Shown piece after piece: positions 56,550-64,000 of a stretch of 64,000 bases of DNA. The position numbers and the translations under genes are program-made. Position 1 is the first letter of the stretch; every line of letters starts with the position of its first letter. The stretch spans positions 21,696 through 85,695 of the forward strand of contig CAZTDN010000011.1 of the NCBI GenBank assembly GCA_964611895.1, given 5' to 3'. This DNA is from JAIEOG01 sp964611895. GTDB taxonomy: Bacteria > Bdellovibrionota > FAC87 > UBA2466. The notes beneath the pieces are model-generated. The model ran no database searches, was not told the DNA's origin, and saw only the letters and a list, made by a program, of their open reading frames with translations.

Positions 56550-58672
56550 TTGAGGTTCTTGTGGGGCTTTTGAAGAAACGCGCCTAAGTCGCTTTTTAAA
56601 GCAGGTTTGGTGCTGGAAGGCTCGCGCGACGGCAGGTTCACAGCGATGTAGCGATCTTGCCCTTTTTTGGGTAGCAACGACGGTGGATTATAAGGCCGTA
56701 CGTTGATCAACGTACTTCTCAGCGCTTCCTTCAATGCTCCGCGAACGGCCAAGGCTGCAGCTTCAGCGGTGGTCAAAGACTTCTTTTTCTTCTTGAGAGG
56801 GTCACTTCCGCTCTCGAGTTCTTCTTCGATCTCTTCTTCAGATTCTCCGCTGATCCATGTTCGAGCTTTACCCATCAGTTCATCGGTAAATCGCTGGATG
56901 ATGGGCGCCAGACCGGCAGTGGCTTCTTCGAGTTTGTTTGTTGAGCTGACAGCAGGTTGCGAGAGAGTCGGCCGCGGTGCCGAAGTCTCTTCCTTCCATG
57001 CAGCCCCCCCGGTTGATACAGAGCCCGTTTGCGAGACCGAGAACGCCGGAGCTGTCGGGCTATAGAGGGCGTTTGCAGACGTGTTCTGGCGGCGCTCTCC
57101 CCAGGCACTATCAGACGATCTATCAAAAGCAGGCTTTTTTACACCCGCGAAAGACGATTGAGGTGGAGCCGCCGAAGCGACTGCGCGCGGCTTAGGGCGA
57201 CTGGAAGCGCTGCTGATTTGGGGTGTCGCTCCCCAAGACGCCGCGGAAGTAAAACTGGGTTTTTTGAATGTCGGTTTTGCTTGATCGGTGGCCGCTTTGA
57301 AAGTGGAGGATTTTAAGCCGGACCGAGGCAGCCCCCCAGTGGGGATTTTAGTCGGGGTGGCAGTAACCCGCTCAGATGGGGCAATTACTCCAGCACCCTT
57401 AGGCTCCATCGATCGCTCGGGCGCCAGGGCCAGCCGCTTGGACGCGGTACCGGGTAATGAAGGAGGAAGTGCTCCTTTCTCCAATGTGTGCGGCGAGGTG
57501 CGGCGGCTAATTTCTGCGATTTTGGCTTCGAGTTCCTGGCGGGCCGCCTGTTCGGCTTTGTCCGGCGTCGTCGGCATACTTGCGGGCAATGCGGGTTTTG
57601 CTTTTTCTTCGGTTTTGGAGACAGCAGGAAGCGTGGTCCCTGTTTTCCCCGCATTCAAAAACACATTTGCCAGGGCATTGCCCGTGGCCGTTTCGCCAGG
57701 TGTCGCTGCAGGAGTTGCCGGTGTTTGCAAAAACTCTGCTATGGGATTTGCGATCACTTGTGGCAGAGCAGGCAGCACCTTGGTGATAGCTTCGGTGATT
57801 TGGCCGGCTATCGTCTTTTCTGCGGGCATTTTGTTGCGCCCATTTGTTGCATCTCCGCCATCCAGTATCCTAGTCGCTTTTTGAATCGCTTTGTCCACAT
57901 CAATCGCATCGTGTCCCGTCAGTCCGAGCTCATTTCTCTTCACCAAGAGAGCGCGGCGCGCGGCAATGAGCTGGATGCGATTAGGCTTTTGTTGGGTGGT
58001 GTCCCCTAACAAGAAGCGAATCGCGTTTCCAATTTGCTTAAGGTCCTTTAGCGCCGCGAGTTCATCGATGTCCATCGCGTCGGCTTTTTCGATAAACTCC
58101 TCGTACGCTTTTTGAATGGCTGGAAGTTCTTTTGCAAACAGGCGAGAAACGAGTTCTTCCGCACGGGAGTTTGTCTCTGGGCGTTTTAGGAGTTCGGTCA
58201 GTGCTGAAGCCAAGCGATTGGCTTCTTCTTTCTCCGTGGAAGCAGGTTCTCGCTCTTCACTGCCTCGGCTGAGAGAATTTATTTGCGCTTTGGTTTTGAG
58301 AAGGCCTGTTTTGATTCCGGCGGCCAGTTCGGTTTGTTCAAAACTCATAGCGGCGATAAGGGCTTGTTCAAGTGCGGTGCGAATCGCAATCGCCATTTCG
58401 AGGCTGATCGCTTTGCGGGGTTCCGTTCCATTCAAAAAAAACTGTCCGGCAGAGCGAAACTCAGCACGCTCAGTCGGATCGCTGAATTCTTTTTCCATGG
58501 AGCCTAGGATTCGCTCATAGAAGTCTTCGACGTCCACCGGTGCGCTCTCGGCAGCTGTCTCGGAGGTCGTGATCGCGGAGCTCGGGAATTCGTGGCCCGT
58601 GTTGGCGTAGCTAAGGCAGGGGAGCAGGGCGATTCCTGCGCACACTACAAAATGGAATCCCCCTCGTTGCAT
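56546..58672 (-). CDS. Exported Ala/Pro/Ser-rich protein of unknown function
   Basis: ATG 58672 gives 708 residues and a signal peptide (GGFHFVVCAGIALLPCLSYA). A GTG 12 bases upstream is an alternative, but it lies right against the only AGAGG site. Residues about 40-270 are helical and charged. A long Ala/Pro/Ser/Thr-rich segment, likely disordered, fills about 300-570. The end (about 590-708) has an acidic helix (ESEEEIEEELESG), a Lys run (KKKKKS) and a conserved-looking tail. No family is recognised. It is convergent with the FHA gene, overlapping its end by 4 bases, and may serve the same envelope system. Confidence 0.72.
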   Translation of the reverse strand: MQRGGFHFVVCAGIALLPCLSYANTGHEFPSSAITTSETAAESAPVDVEDFYERILGSMEKEFSDPTERAEFRSAGQFFLNGTEPRKAISLEMAIAIRTALEQALIAAMSFEQTELAAGIKTGLLKTKAQINSLSRGSEEREPASTEKEEANRLASALTELLKRPETNSRAEELVSRLFAKELPAIQKAYEEFIEKADAMDIDELAALKDLKQIGNAIRFLLGDTTQQKPNRIQLIAARRALLVKRNELGLTGHDAIDVDKAIQKATRILDGGDATNGRNKMPAEKTIAGQITEAITKVLPALPQVIANPIAEFLQTPATPAATPGETATGNALANVFLNAGKTGTTLPAVSKTEEKAKPALPASMPTTPDKAEQAARQELEAKIAEISRRTSPHTLEKGALPPSLPGTASKRLALAPERSMEPKGAGVIAPSERVTATPTKIPTGGLPRSGLKSSTFKAATDQAKPTFKKPSFTSAASWGATPQISSASSRPKPRAVASAAPPQSSFAGVKKPAFDRSSDSAWGERRQNTSANALYSPTAPAFSVSQTGSVSTGGAAWKEETSAPRPTLSQPAVSSTNKLEEATAGLAPIIQRFTDELMGKARTWISGESEEEIEEELESGSDPLKKKKKSLTTAEAAALAVRGALKEALRSTLINVRPYNPPSLLPKKGQDRYIAVNLPSREPSSTKPALKSDLGAFLQKPHKNLN

Positions 58673-59018
58673 AAATAAGCTCACACCTCTTACCCAGAAC
58701 TCTGTGCAAGCGGCGCGCCGAGTACGGTTTTAGGCTGAGTTTTGGGTCGGGACTAGGGGGGCCGGGGGCGTCGGTTTATTTTTTTTCACAAATTCAATGA
58801 GTTAAATCCGGGTGTATTCTCCCATTTCGTTGGAGAGAGGCGTTGTTTGCATAGTCCCTGAACACCCGATCTAAATGCCCGAAGACAAAGGGTGTTCTCT
58901 GAGAATACAGCACGCGATTTTGAAAAAACGACTAGGTGTTTACAGTAGGGGAGTGGTGCGTTGCTCCGCAGCATGGAGATTCTTTGCTGGAAGTGGGGCG
59001 GGCTGTTAGCATTTTAGA
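58673..59018. other. Gene-free region between two divergent units, with inverted repeats
   Basis: No coding region is supported in these 346 bases. TGTATTCTC at 58813-58821 and GAGAATACA at 58901-58909 form a 9-base inverted repeat. A near copy (GGGTGTTCTC) and its complement (AACACCC at 58861-58867) lie between. These could be operator sites for the exosortase gene that starts at 59019. A T-rich run follows a GC-rich stretch near 58760-58790. Confidence 0.5.
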
Positions 59019-59987
59019 ATGCTGAAAAACCTGGTTTTTCGTCCCTTGGGCGTGTTGGCATTCCCTCTCTTTCAATTCCTATTTCTGAGGTTTTTTTGTC
59101 GCGATTTCCTGGGGCTCAGGATCGGCTACCCCGGGATGACTGATTATGATTTTGTTTTGCCGTGCCTCATCGCGTTTGCGGTTTTTTTCTATGTTTTGGA
59201 TAGGGAGAAAAAAGTCGTCTTTTCGTTTCAGTTTCGGGCGACGCTGCTAAACGGAGCATTGTTTTTGGTTTTTTTGATGGGATGCTTCTTTTATTTGCAT
59301 CTCATTTCTTTGCTAGGGGAGGGTTACTTTTGGATTTGGACGGCTTTGGCGATCGCCACGATTTTTTCAGGGCTGTTTTTGATGGTTTCACCTCGCTATT
59401 TTTGGACGCATCCCAACCGGTGGATGGTCCTTCCGGCTGTGTTCATCGGACTGAGCAAAATACTGGGAAGACACGTTTTTGATGTGTGGTGGAAACCCGC
59501 AGCGGAGTGGACCGCTAAGGCTGCGTTTGCGATCTTGAGCTTTTTCTCCGCGGCTTTTGAGCTGAGATTAAATCAAGTGTTTGGGGGGGAGCTCTGGCAG
59601 GTGATTTCCCATCCAGGGCATCAGGTTGCGATTGGATTAGGTTGCTCTGGGTTGGAAGGTATTTTTTTCTTTTTAACCACTGGAGTACTCCTATTGATGG
59701 TTTTCGGTAAGCAGTTTAGGTCGTCGGATCGCGTGCTCTTTTTGGCTTTGGGGTCGATAGGCATGTTTTGGCTCAACATCGTTCGCATTGTCCTGATTGA
59801 TGCAGCCGGGATTTTCTTGACCCGCTGGACGACGCCAGAAACGGCTGCGCAGATTGTGGCTGTGTTTGTTCATAATGGGGCGGGCTGGCTGCTCTACGCG
59901 GGCTTCTTAATCGCCTACGTGAAGGCCTGGGGATACCTGCTTGTCCGACGGCCGAGTTTGAAGACTGAGGTGGTGTATGGCGTGTAG
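59019..59987 (+). CDS. Exosortase/archaeosortase-family transpeptidase
   Basis: The 322-residue, highly hydrophobic protein has about eight membrane helices. The exosortase catalytic triad is intact: Cys209 in LGCSGLEG, Arg256 in LNIVRIVL and His285 in VHNGAGW. Family members cut proteins that carry a C-terminal sorting tail (short motif, membrane helix, basic residues) and probably attach them to a surface lipid or sugar. I cannot assign it to a named subfamily. The last 11 bases overlap the start of a Cys-rich protein with such a tail, which strongly suggests enzyme and substrate. Basic and Phe-rich segments mark the N-terminus. No accessory exopolysaccharide operon is present, unlike typical PEP-CTERM loci. 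Confidence 0.9.
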   Translation: MLKNLVFRPLGVLAFPLFQFLFLRFFCRDFLGLRIGYPGMTDYDFVLPCLIAFAVFFYVLDREKKVVFSFQFRATLLNGALFLVFLMGCFFYLHLISLLGEGYFWIWTALAIATIFSGLFLMVSPRYFWTHPNRWMVLPAVFIGLSKILGRHVFDVWWKPAAEWTAKAAFAILSFFSAAFELRLNQVFGGELWQVISHPGHQVAIGLGCSGLEGIFFFLTTGVLLLMVFGKQFRSSDRVLFLALGSIGMFWLNIVRIVLIDAAGIFLTRWTTPETAAQIVAVFVHNGAGWLLYAGFLIAYVKAWGYLLVRRPSLKTEVVYGV

Positions 59988-60375
59988 TGATAGTTGTTCT
60001 AGCAGCGGTGGGTGGGCTTACGATTCCTCGAATAAGAAGTTTTATGGATCGGGGAGCAACTGTCACATTTCTGACCGAATTGACAACCAAACTTGCGCCA
60101 ATACAACCAACTACGCTGGCGAAAACCTATCCTCGTGCAATATCTGCAGTATCTGCGGCGGTGGGACTCCCTACTTTACGACCAATGGCAGTGGGGTAGT
60201 GACTTGTTACACGGGAGCCGGCTGCGGCTCCGCGTGTACTGGGGTGCCGGAGCCGGTTTCTTTTTTGAAAAGCTTTGAAAATCCATTTTCGTTGAGCGGA
60301 GCCCTGGTGGTGGCGCCGACGTTGGTTTTGGTTGCCTTGGTCTTTCGGTTTTCGTTTCGCTATTTCAAGCGCTGA
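59977..60375 (+). CDS. Cys-rich C-terminally anchored protein, likely exosortase substrate
   Basis: The 132-residue protein starts at ATG 59977, six bases after GAGG, and an in-frame stop just upstream (59959-59961) excludes a longer form. It has ten cysteines at 3, 7, 29, 40, 54, 57, 60, 77, 83 and 87, in a Gly/Ser/Thr/Asn-rich body typical of surface proteins. VPEP lies at 90-93, a membrane helix at about 106-123, and a basic tail (Arg124, Arg128, Lys131, Arg132) at the end. VPEP, helix and basic tail resemble the PEP-CTERM sorting signal, although a 12-residue spacer separates VPEP from the helix. There is no N-terminal signal peptide, so export must use the C-terminal helix or an unknown route. 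The gene overlaps the exosortase gene by 11 bases. Confidence 0.8.
   Translation: MACSDSCSSSGGWAYDSSNKKFYGSGSNCHISDRIDNQTCANTTNYAGENLSSCNICSICGGGTPYFTTNGSGVVTCYTGAGCGSACTGVPEPVSFLKSFENPFSLSGALVVAPTLVLVALVFRFSFRYFKR
60214..60266 (+). other. Mutually exclusive RNA hairpins inside the Cys-rich gene
   Basis: GGAGCCG (60214-60220) pairs perfectly with CGGCTCC (60225-60231) around GCTG. The same middle strand, CGGCTCCG (60225-60232), can instead pair with CGGAGCCG (60248-60255), which is followed by TTTCTTTTTT at 60257-60266. The second form looks like an intrinsic terminator and the first like an anti-terminator. Codon usage for Gly, Ser and Pro could produce this by chance. Confidence 0.4.
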
Positions 60376-60437
60376 TTACCCTCTTAAAGTCAGGCGAGTT
60401 TTGACTCCCTTGCCGCCTTTAGGTACCTACCTAAGGC

Positions 60438-61640
60438 GTGCTTCGATATTTGAATAAACTTGCTTTTCAGGATTTTGCCTTGCAGCGGGCAAAGGCCTTT
60501 TACCGTCGCCTGCGGCAGAGGGCCTATCGGGAGCTGGCGGAGCAGGTACGCAGTTTTTATGGGCCGGATCACTCAGGACACTACCCGGACGCGCTGATCT
60601 TGCCCCAATCCCCTAAGATTCTGATTTTCAAGCCGGATGATATCGGCGACGCGGTCTATGCGATGCCTGCGCTACAAACCCTAAAACAATCCTATCCCGA
60701 CGCGAAGCTCTACCTCCTTTGCCAAAAAAAAACGGCCCCGCTTTACGAGCGATTGGGCGTATTTGAACAGATAGTTGCGGTGGAGGTGCAAACACGTTGG
60801 CTGCGGTTTTTGCGCTTGGATCTCAATTCCGCATTGAAGCGTTTTTCTGTCTCTCACTTCGACTGCGCTGTGTTTCTCAAAGTCTACGCACACTTGTTCA
60901 AAGCGTTTCTCAAAGTTCCAGCCACAGTGCATGTGCACCCACGCGATCCGCTCATGCCAAGTGTCTCGGCGTTTCAGGCGTGGGTTTCCTTGTGGAGCAG
61001 GCCCCGCGCGCACCAGGGCGTTCTCTTGCAGCAAATCATCGCTCGCGTGACGAATCGGCCTTTCGATGCCCCATCCGATTTGAATCGCCTTGTTTTCCCC
61101 GCTGCGCAGTGGAACGAGGAGGATAGGCGGTGCATGGACAAGGCGTTCGGGACCCAAACGCCCCCCCGCTACGTCGTGGTGCACCCGTTCAATCGGTATG
61201 AAACCAAACGCTATCCACTGGCGTCGTGGGCGATCGTTCTGGATCATTTAAAACGCGCATTAGGCGTTGAGTTAGTAGTTGTCGGCGGTAAAGAAGACGG
61301 AGATTTTCCTATACCGGGAGTGCTTTCTCTACAGGGCAAGCTGTCGCTGGGACAAACAGGGTATTTATTGTCGAAAGCTGCGGGTTTTGTCGGAATTGAA
61401 AGCGGCCCCGCACATTGGGCAGCAGCCCTCGGCGTCCCCACATTTTGTATTTTCGGCGGGCACTCGCTATTAGAGGAGTGGCGCCCCCTGGGAAACGTTT
61501 TTATCGCGAAACATTCAGTGCCTTGCGAAGGATGTCACCGCAGAGCCTGCCCTCGGTTTCGAGTGCGGTGTCTGAGTGAGTTGGATCCGGGGTTGGTGGC
61601 GCGGCAGGTGGTTGGGTTTTTCACTAAGTCGCAAAGATAG
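60438..61640 (+). CDS. Family 9 glycosyltransferase (heptosyltransferase-like)
   Basis: The 400-residue protein has the GT9 pattern: KILIFKPDDIGDAVYAMPALQTLKQSYPDAKLYLLCQ near 61-100, YVVVHPFNRYETKRYPLASWA, ELVVVGGKEDG, and the donor-binding GFVGIESGPAHWAAALGVPTFCIFGG. The C-terminus has the family Cys cluster (CEGCHRRACP ... RCLSELDP). GT9 enzymes move heptose or related sugars from nucleotide donors, usually to LPS core. The start at GTG 60438 is uncertain, because the only AAGG lies 1 base before it; TTG at 60450 is an alternative. A stem (60414-60438) covers this site. It lies 62 bases after the Cys-rich gene and may glycosylate it or the lipid it is attached to. Confidence 0.88.
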   Translation: MLRYLNKLAFQDFALQRAKAFYRRLRQRAYRELAEQVRSFYGPDHSGHYPDALILPQSPKILIFKPDDIGDAVYAMPALQTLKQSYPDAKLYLLCQKKTAPLYERLGVFEQIVAVEVQTRWLRFLRLDLNSALKRFSVSHFDCAVFLKVYAHLFKAFLKVPATVHVHPRDPLMPSVSAFQAWVSLWSRPRAHQGVLLQQIIARVTNRPFDAPSDLNRLVFPAAQWNEEDRRCMDKAFGTQTPPRYVVVHPFNRYETKRYPLASWAIVLDHLKRALGVELVVVGGKEDGDFPIPGVLSLQGKLSLGQTGYLLSKAAGFVGIESGPAHWAAALGVPTFCIFGGHSLLEEWRPLGNVFIAKHSVPCEGCHRRACPRFRVRCLSELDPGLVARQVVGFFTKSQR

Positions 61641-61789
61641 GTGTCGATGCCCATGTTGTCGCGATAGAGCTTAAGTATTTTTGATCTAATAGGCTTCGAA
61701 CAAGCTCAGAAGTTTTCGAAATTCGAGCATGCCCTTTTGCGGATGTTTTGGGTTTCGTAAAGCTCTTCTTAGATAGCCTTTATACCAAA

Positions 61790-62443
61790 TTAACGATCCA
61801 CGCGGGCGGCATGCACCACGCAACGGACCGAGGTGCCGTAGGAGAAGAAGCGGATGCCGTAGCCCACATCACCGTCACGATCAGTGAAGATGTAGGCAAA
61901 GTCAGTGCCGTCAGTCTCCGACGAGGACCAATACCATCGATTCAAAACTTCGCCTTCTTCATTGATTCTAGTCAGGTTGGGTAAAATCTGGGCGGCATAC
62001 CCTTGCGGAGTGTCATGGCCAGCCGCATACTCAGCCCCCATATATTTACGAAGGCGAACAAAGTCCGAATCCTTGTCAGGATATCCATGTTTTCCGTTTT
62101 CGTCTTCTTGCCAGCCGCTCGGCAACTCCGCGCCCAGGCTCTTGCAATAAGCCTCGGCATCTATATGGTTCATGCACAATGGAGAGCCGTCTTCTTTCTT
62201 CGCGATATCGCTCCAAATCATGCCCGACGGATCTTCCCACGCCTCCCCAAATTTCTTCGGGTCTTTGATTCCCGCCGCTTTCAAATCTTCTTCCGAGGCC
62301 CGCTTAAATTCAGCGCCGCTCGCCGTTTTCTTCGTCAGCCGCCTGGCTTCTGGGGCGGGTGCTTGTTGCTCCGAACAACTGATGAGAGACGACACGGTCA
62401 GCATCATCACGGCGACCAGGCAAATGGAAAAAAACTTACGCAT
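61790..62443 (-). CDS. Lipoprotein with DUF1566/Lcl-like C-terminal domain
   Basis: The 217-residue product starts after AAGGAG and has a lipoprotein signal (RKFFSICLVAVMMLTVSSLISC, lipobox LISC). From about residue 68 it follows the DUF1566 pattern: WEDPSGMIWSDI, CMNHIDAEAYCKSLGAELPSGW, then WYWSSSETDGTDFAYIFTDRDGDVGYGIRFFSYGTSVRCVV. This is a C-type-lectin-like fold related to formylglycine-generating enzymes. It is often found on surface or periplasmic proteins and is not catalytic. It may bind sugars or proteins at the cell surface. The exact partner is unknown. It is convergent with the GT9 gene. Confidence 0.82.
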   Translation of the reverse strand: MRKFFSICLVAVMMLTVSSLISCSEQQAPAPEARRLTKKTASGAEFKRASEEDLKAAGIKDPKKFGEAWEDPSGMIWSDIAKKEDGSPLCMNHIDAEAYCKSLGAELPSGWQEDENGKHGYPDKDSDFVRLRKYMGAEYAAGHDTPQGYAAQILPNLTRINEEGEVLNRWYWSSSETDGTDFAYIFTDRDGDVGYGIRFFSYGTSVRCVVHAARVDR

Positions 62444-62763
62444 TATTAACTCCTTAAAACGCTAGTTCCTGCGTCCAAAAAAGCGAATCCCGGCGAGCTG
62501 ACGTCGTAAAATCAAATCCACCGACGTTGGACTACTATATCGGCCCCCAGCCTTGAATGCCTTCTCGCTCCGCAAGCTGCTATCCGGTAATTGCGTCCGT
62601 ACAAGTGTCGTTTACTCCGAATTGGGTTGTTTGTCTCTTGTTTCTGATTCGCAAGCGAGGGGCTTGGTAAAATATTTAATGGTTTCATGTGGTTAATAGA
62701 GCAATCGGTGCCTCTTAATAGCAGTATATCGAACAAGAGATGTGGAGATTCCCGCCACCTGCG
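62444..62763. other. Gene-free region before the Fic gene
   Basis: No supported gene is seen in this 320-base stretch. Short open frames on the minus strand are not convincing: they have no ribosome site and no recognisable protein sense. The part next to the Fic gene holds its operator repeats. The rest is mixed in base composition and has no clear terminator. Confidence 0.5.
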
Positions 62764-62767
62764 GCTG

Positions 62768-62824
62768 GCAGAAAAGTGGCGGAATTATATCCGCCATCTT
62801 GAAAATGGCGGAAAAGTGGCGGAT
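62768..62824 (+). promoter_or_regulatory. GGCGGA operator array upstream of the Fic gene
   Basis: TGGCGGA occurs at 62777-62783, 62806-62812 and 62817-62823, and its complement TCCGCCA at 62790-62796. The first copy and the complement form a palindrome around ATTATA. The 17-base block ending in GAAAAGTGGCGGA is repeated 40 bases apart (62768-62784 and 62808-62824). The last copy ends 12 bases before the ATG. The array probably binds a repressor, perhaps the Fic protein's own C-terminal winged helix. Confidence 0.72.
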
Positions 62825-62835
62825 AATCAGCGTAT

Positions 62836-63924
62836 ATGAGCAAGTATCCCCATCTTGGACAACACAAAATCCCGCATGAGATTGTCTTAACCGACACGTG
62901 TGTGAAGTGGTTAATGCGCATCGCCGAAGTGAAACCATTTCTCGATGAGTATTTAGGATCTCCGATGGAGGTCCAACTTCTTCGACGTGCCAAGGTGAGA
63001 GCGATTACTTATTCCAACCAAATCGAAGGCAACCATCTGGGAGAAGGCGATGTTACGGCGGTTCTGGATGGCAGAAAAATCAAAGGTTCCGGGAATGACA
63101 TTAGAGAAGTCACGAACTACCACGCAGCCTTGAACTACGCAGAGACTCTTGCGATCGACAAGCGAGCACTACGAATTGCAGATTTTTGTGACCTCCAAAG
63201 ACTCGTAACCTCGGAACTAGTAAACGAAAAAGAGTGCGGAAAGATTAGGGGCATTTCAGTCTCAATAGTGAACGCTTCCACCGGCGAAAAAATAGACGAT
63301 TGCCCTGAGCCTCACGCCCTAAAAGACTTATTAGAAGATCTTTGGCACTGGCTGAAAGATACAGAGGGCTCAAATCCGTACGTAAGGGCATTTGCCTTCC
63401 ATTTCATAGCCGTGTCCATCCATCCCTTCGCGGATGGAAATGGTCGAAGCGTGCGTTTGATGCAGCATCTTCTGCTATTGAAACAGGATGCGATGATTGC
63501 ACGGTTCGTTCCTAGTGAAACCGCCATTATGCGAAACCGTGACCGTTATTATTCCGCCATTCGACAATCAAAAACATTAGGTTCGTTGCATCCCATCTTG
63601 GAGTTTCTCGCCGAATGTTTTGCTGTCTCTGCTGAGGAGATAGCAAAAGAGGGAAAATTACTTTTGCGAAGCACTGCGGAAAAGAAGCCAAATATTAGGC
63701 ATCAGAAGATTCTCGCGATTGCGAAAGAGGGGGAGATGTTTTCTATTCAGCGGGTAGTCGAAGAGATGCCGGATATTCCCCGAAGAACTCTAGAGCGGGA
63801 TCTTGAGGTTTTGTCGAAATCGAAGGCACTGAAAGCTATTGGATCCAAGAAAGCTCGTGTTTATGGTCTTGGAGCAAATTCGCGTACGGGGATCAAGCTG
63901 CGGAAAAAGAAAAGTCGTAAATGA
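62836..63924 (+). CDS. Fic-family AMP-transferase with C-terminal winged helix
   Basis: The 362-residue protein has an N-terminal inhibitory helix motif Ser60-x3-Glu64-Gly65 (SNQIEGN), which makes it a class II (self-inhibited) Fic. The catalytic loop is HPFADGNGRSVR with His196, and downstream there is an E-AIMRNRDRYYSAIRQ segment. The C-terminal 75 residues carry a winged helix (FSIQRVVEEMPDIPRRTLERDLEVLSKSKALKAIG) and a basic tail (KLRKKKSRK). Fic enzymes usually attach AMP to Tyr, Ser or Thr of target proteins. Together with the operator repeats upstream this suggests a self-regulated modifying enzyme. No antitoxin gene lies next to it. Confidence 0.9.
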   Translation: MSKYPHLGQHKIPHEIVLTDTCVKWLMRIAEVKPFLDEYLGSPMEVQLLRRAKVRAITYSNQIEGNHLGEGDVTAVLDGRKIKGSGNDIREVTNYHAALNYAETLAIDKRALRIADFCDLQRLVTSELVNEKECGKIRGISVSIVNASTGEKIDDCPEPHALKDLLEDLWHWLKDTEGSNPYVRAFAFHFIAVSIHPFADGNGRSVRLMQHLLLLKQDAMIARFVPSETAIMRNRDRYYSAIRQSKTLGSLHPILEFLAECFAVSAEEIAKEGKLLLRSTAEKKPNIRHQKILAIAKEGEMFSIQRVVEEMPDIPRRTLERDLEVLSKSKALKAIGSKKARVYGLGANSRTGIKLRKKKSRK

Positions 63925-64000
63925 AGGAGTCTACGCCGCTGAGGCTGGCTCTACATCATTAAAGGGGGCATGAGGTCCCTGGGTTAAGATTGGTTTGTTC

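Noticed and set aside
62512..62736. 74-residue open frame on the minus strand before the Fic gene
   Set aside because: It has no ribosome site, no recognisable protein pattern and no conserved neighbour relation.
61790..63924. Toxin-antitoxin pair made of the lipoprotein and the Fic protein
   Set aside because: The lipoprotein is exported and convergent in function space, with 392 bases between the genes. The Fic protein already contains its own inhibitory helix, so no antitoxin is required.

Overview
The window comes from a Gram-negative bacterium of the former Deltaproteobacteria, most likely Bdellovibrionota or a Myxococcota relative. This is inferred from gene content alone. The clues are many lipoproteins and outer-membrane barrels, a FHA-membrane-TonB protein with an AgmX/PglI-type C-terminus beside giant TPR proteins (the parts list of Glt/Agl-type gliding machinery), the order thrS-infC-rpmI-rplT-pheS-pheT-merR, and many long exported proteins of unknown function. 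Genes are tightly packed, often overlapping by 4 to 11 bases.

Layout. 1-2.6 kb: end of ribF, glmU and a type IV pilin. 2.7-4.2 kb: a PilR-like sigma-54 regulator convergent to the pilin. 4.3-9.5 kb: an oligopeptide ABC importer operon (oppA-oppB-oppC and a fused oppDF). 9.7-11.7 kb: a di-haem cytochrome c peroxidase and a receiver-GGDEF protein. 11.8-22.2 kb: mostly exported or membrane proteins of unknown function, including a 1201-residue membrane protein, two tandem paralogous envelope proteins, a second GGDEF protein and an SppA protease fused to a barrel-like domain. 22.2-29.6 kb: cinA, a histone H1-like protein, an ECF sigma/anti-sigma pair, NAD synthetase, and haem A/haem O synthesis (ctaA, ctaB). 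29.6-39.4 kb: accessory envelope genes, including an exported methyltransferase-like protein, an exported UbiB/ABC1-like kinase, a Gly/Tyr/Met-rich secreted protein, tRNA-Pro(GGG) and an odd pseudopilin. 39.5-47.8 kb: the translation operon and ilvE. 47.9-58.7 kb: the Glt-like envelope motor module. 59.0-61.6 kb: an exosortase, a Cys-rich C-terminally anchored protein and a GT9 glycosyltransferase. 61.8-63.9 kb: a DUF1566-like lipoprotein and a Fic protein with its own operator repeats.

The best candidate for an undescribed system is the exosortase cluster at 59019-61640. A complete exosortase (Cys209, Arg256, His285) overlaps by 11 bases a 132-residue protein that has ten cysteines, a VPEP motif, one membrane helix and a basic tail, but no N-terminal signal peptide. 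A glycosyltransferase follows. This looks like a dedicated one-enzyme, one-substrate sorting unit. Other items worth attention are the SppA-barrel fusion, the exported kinase and methyltransferase look-alikes, a pseudopilin with a 44-residue leader, the Fic operator array, and an AUU start codon for infC.
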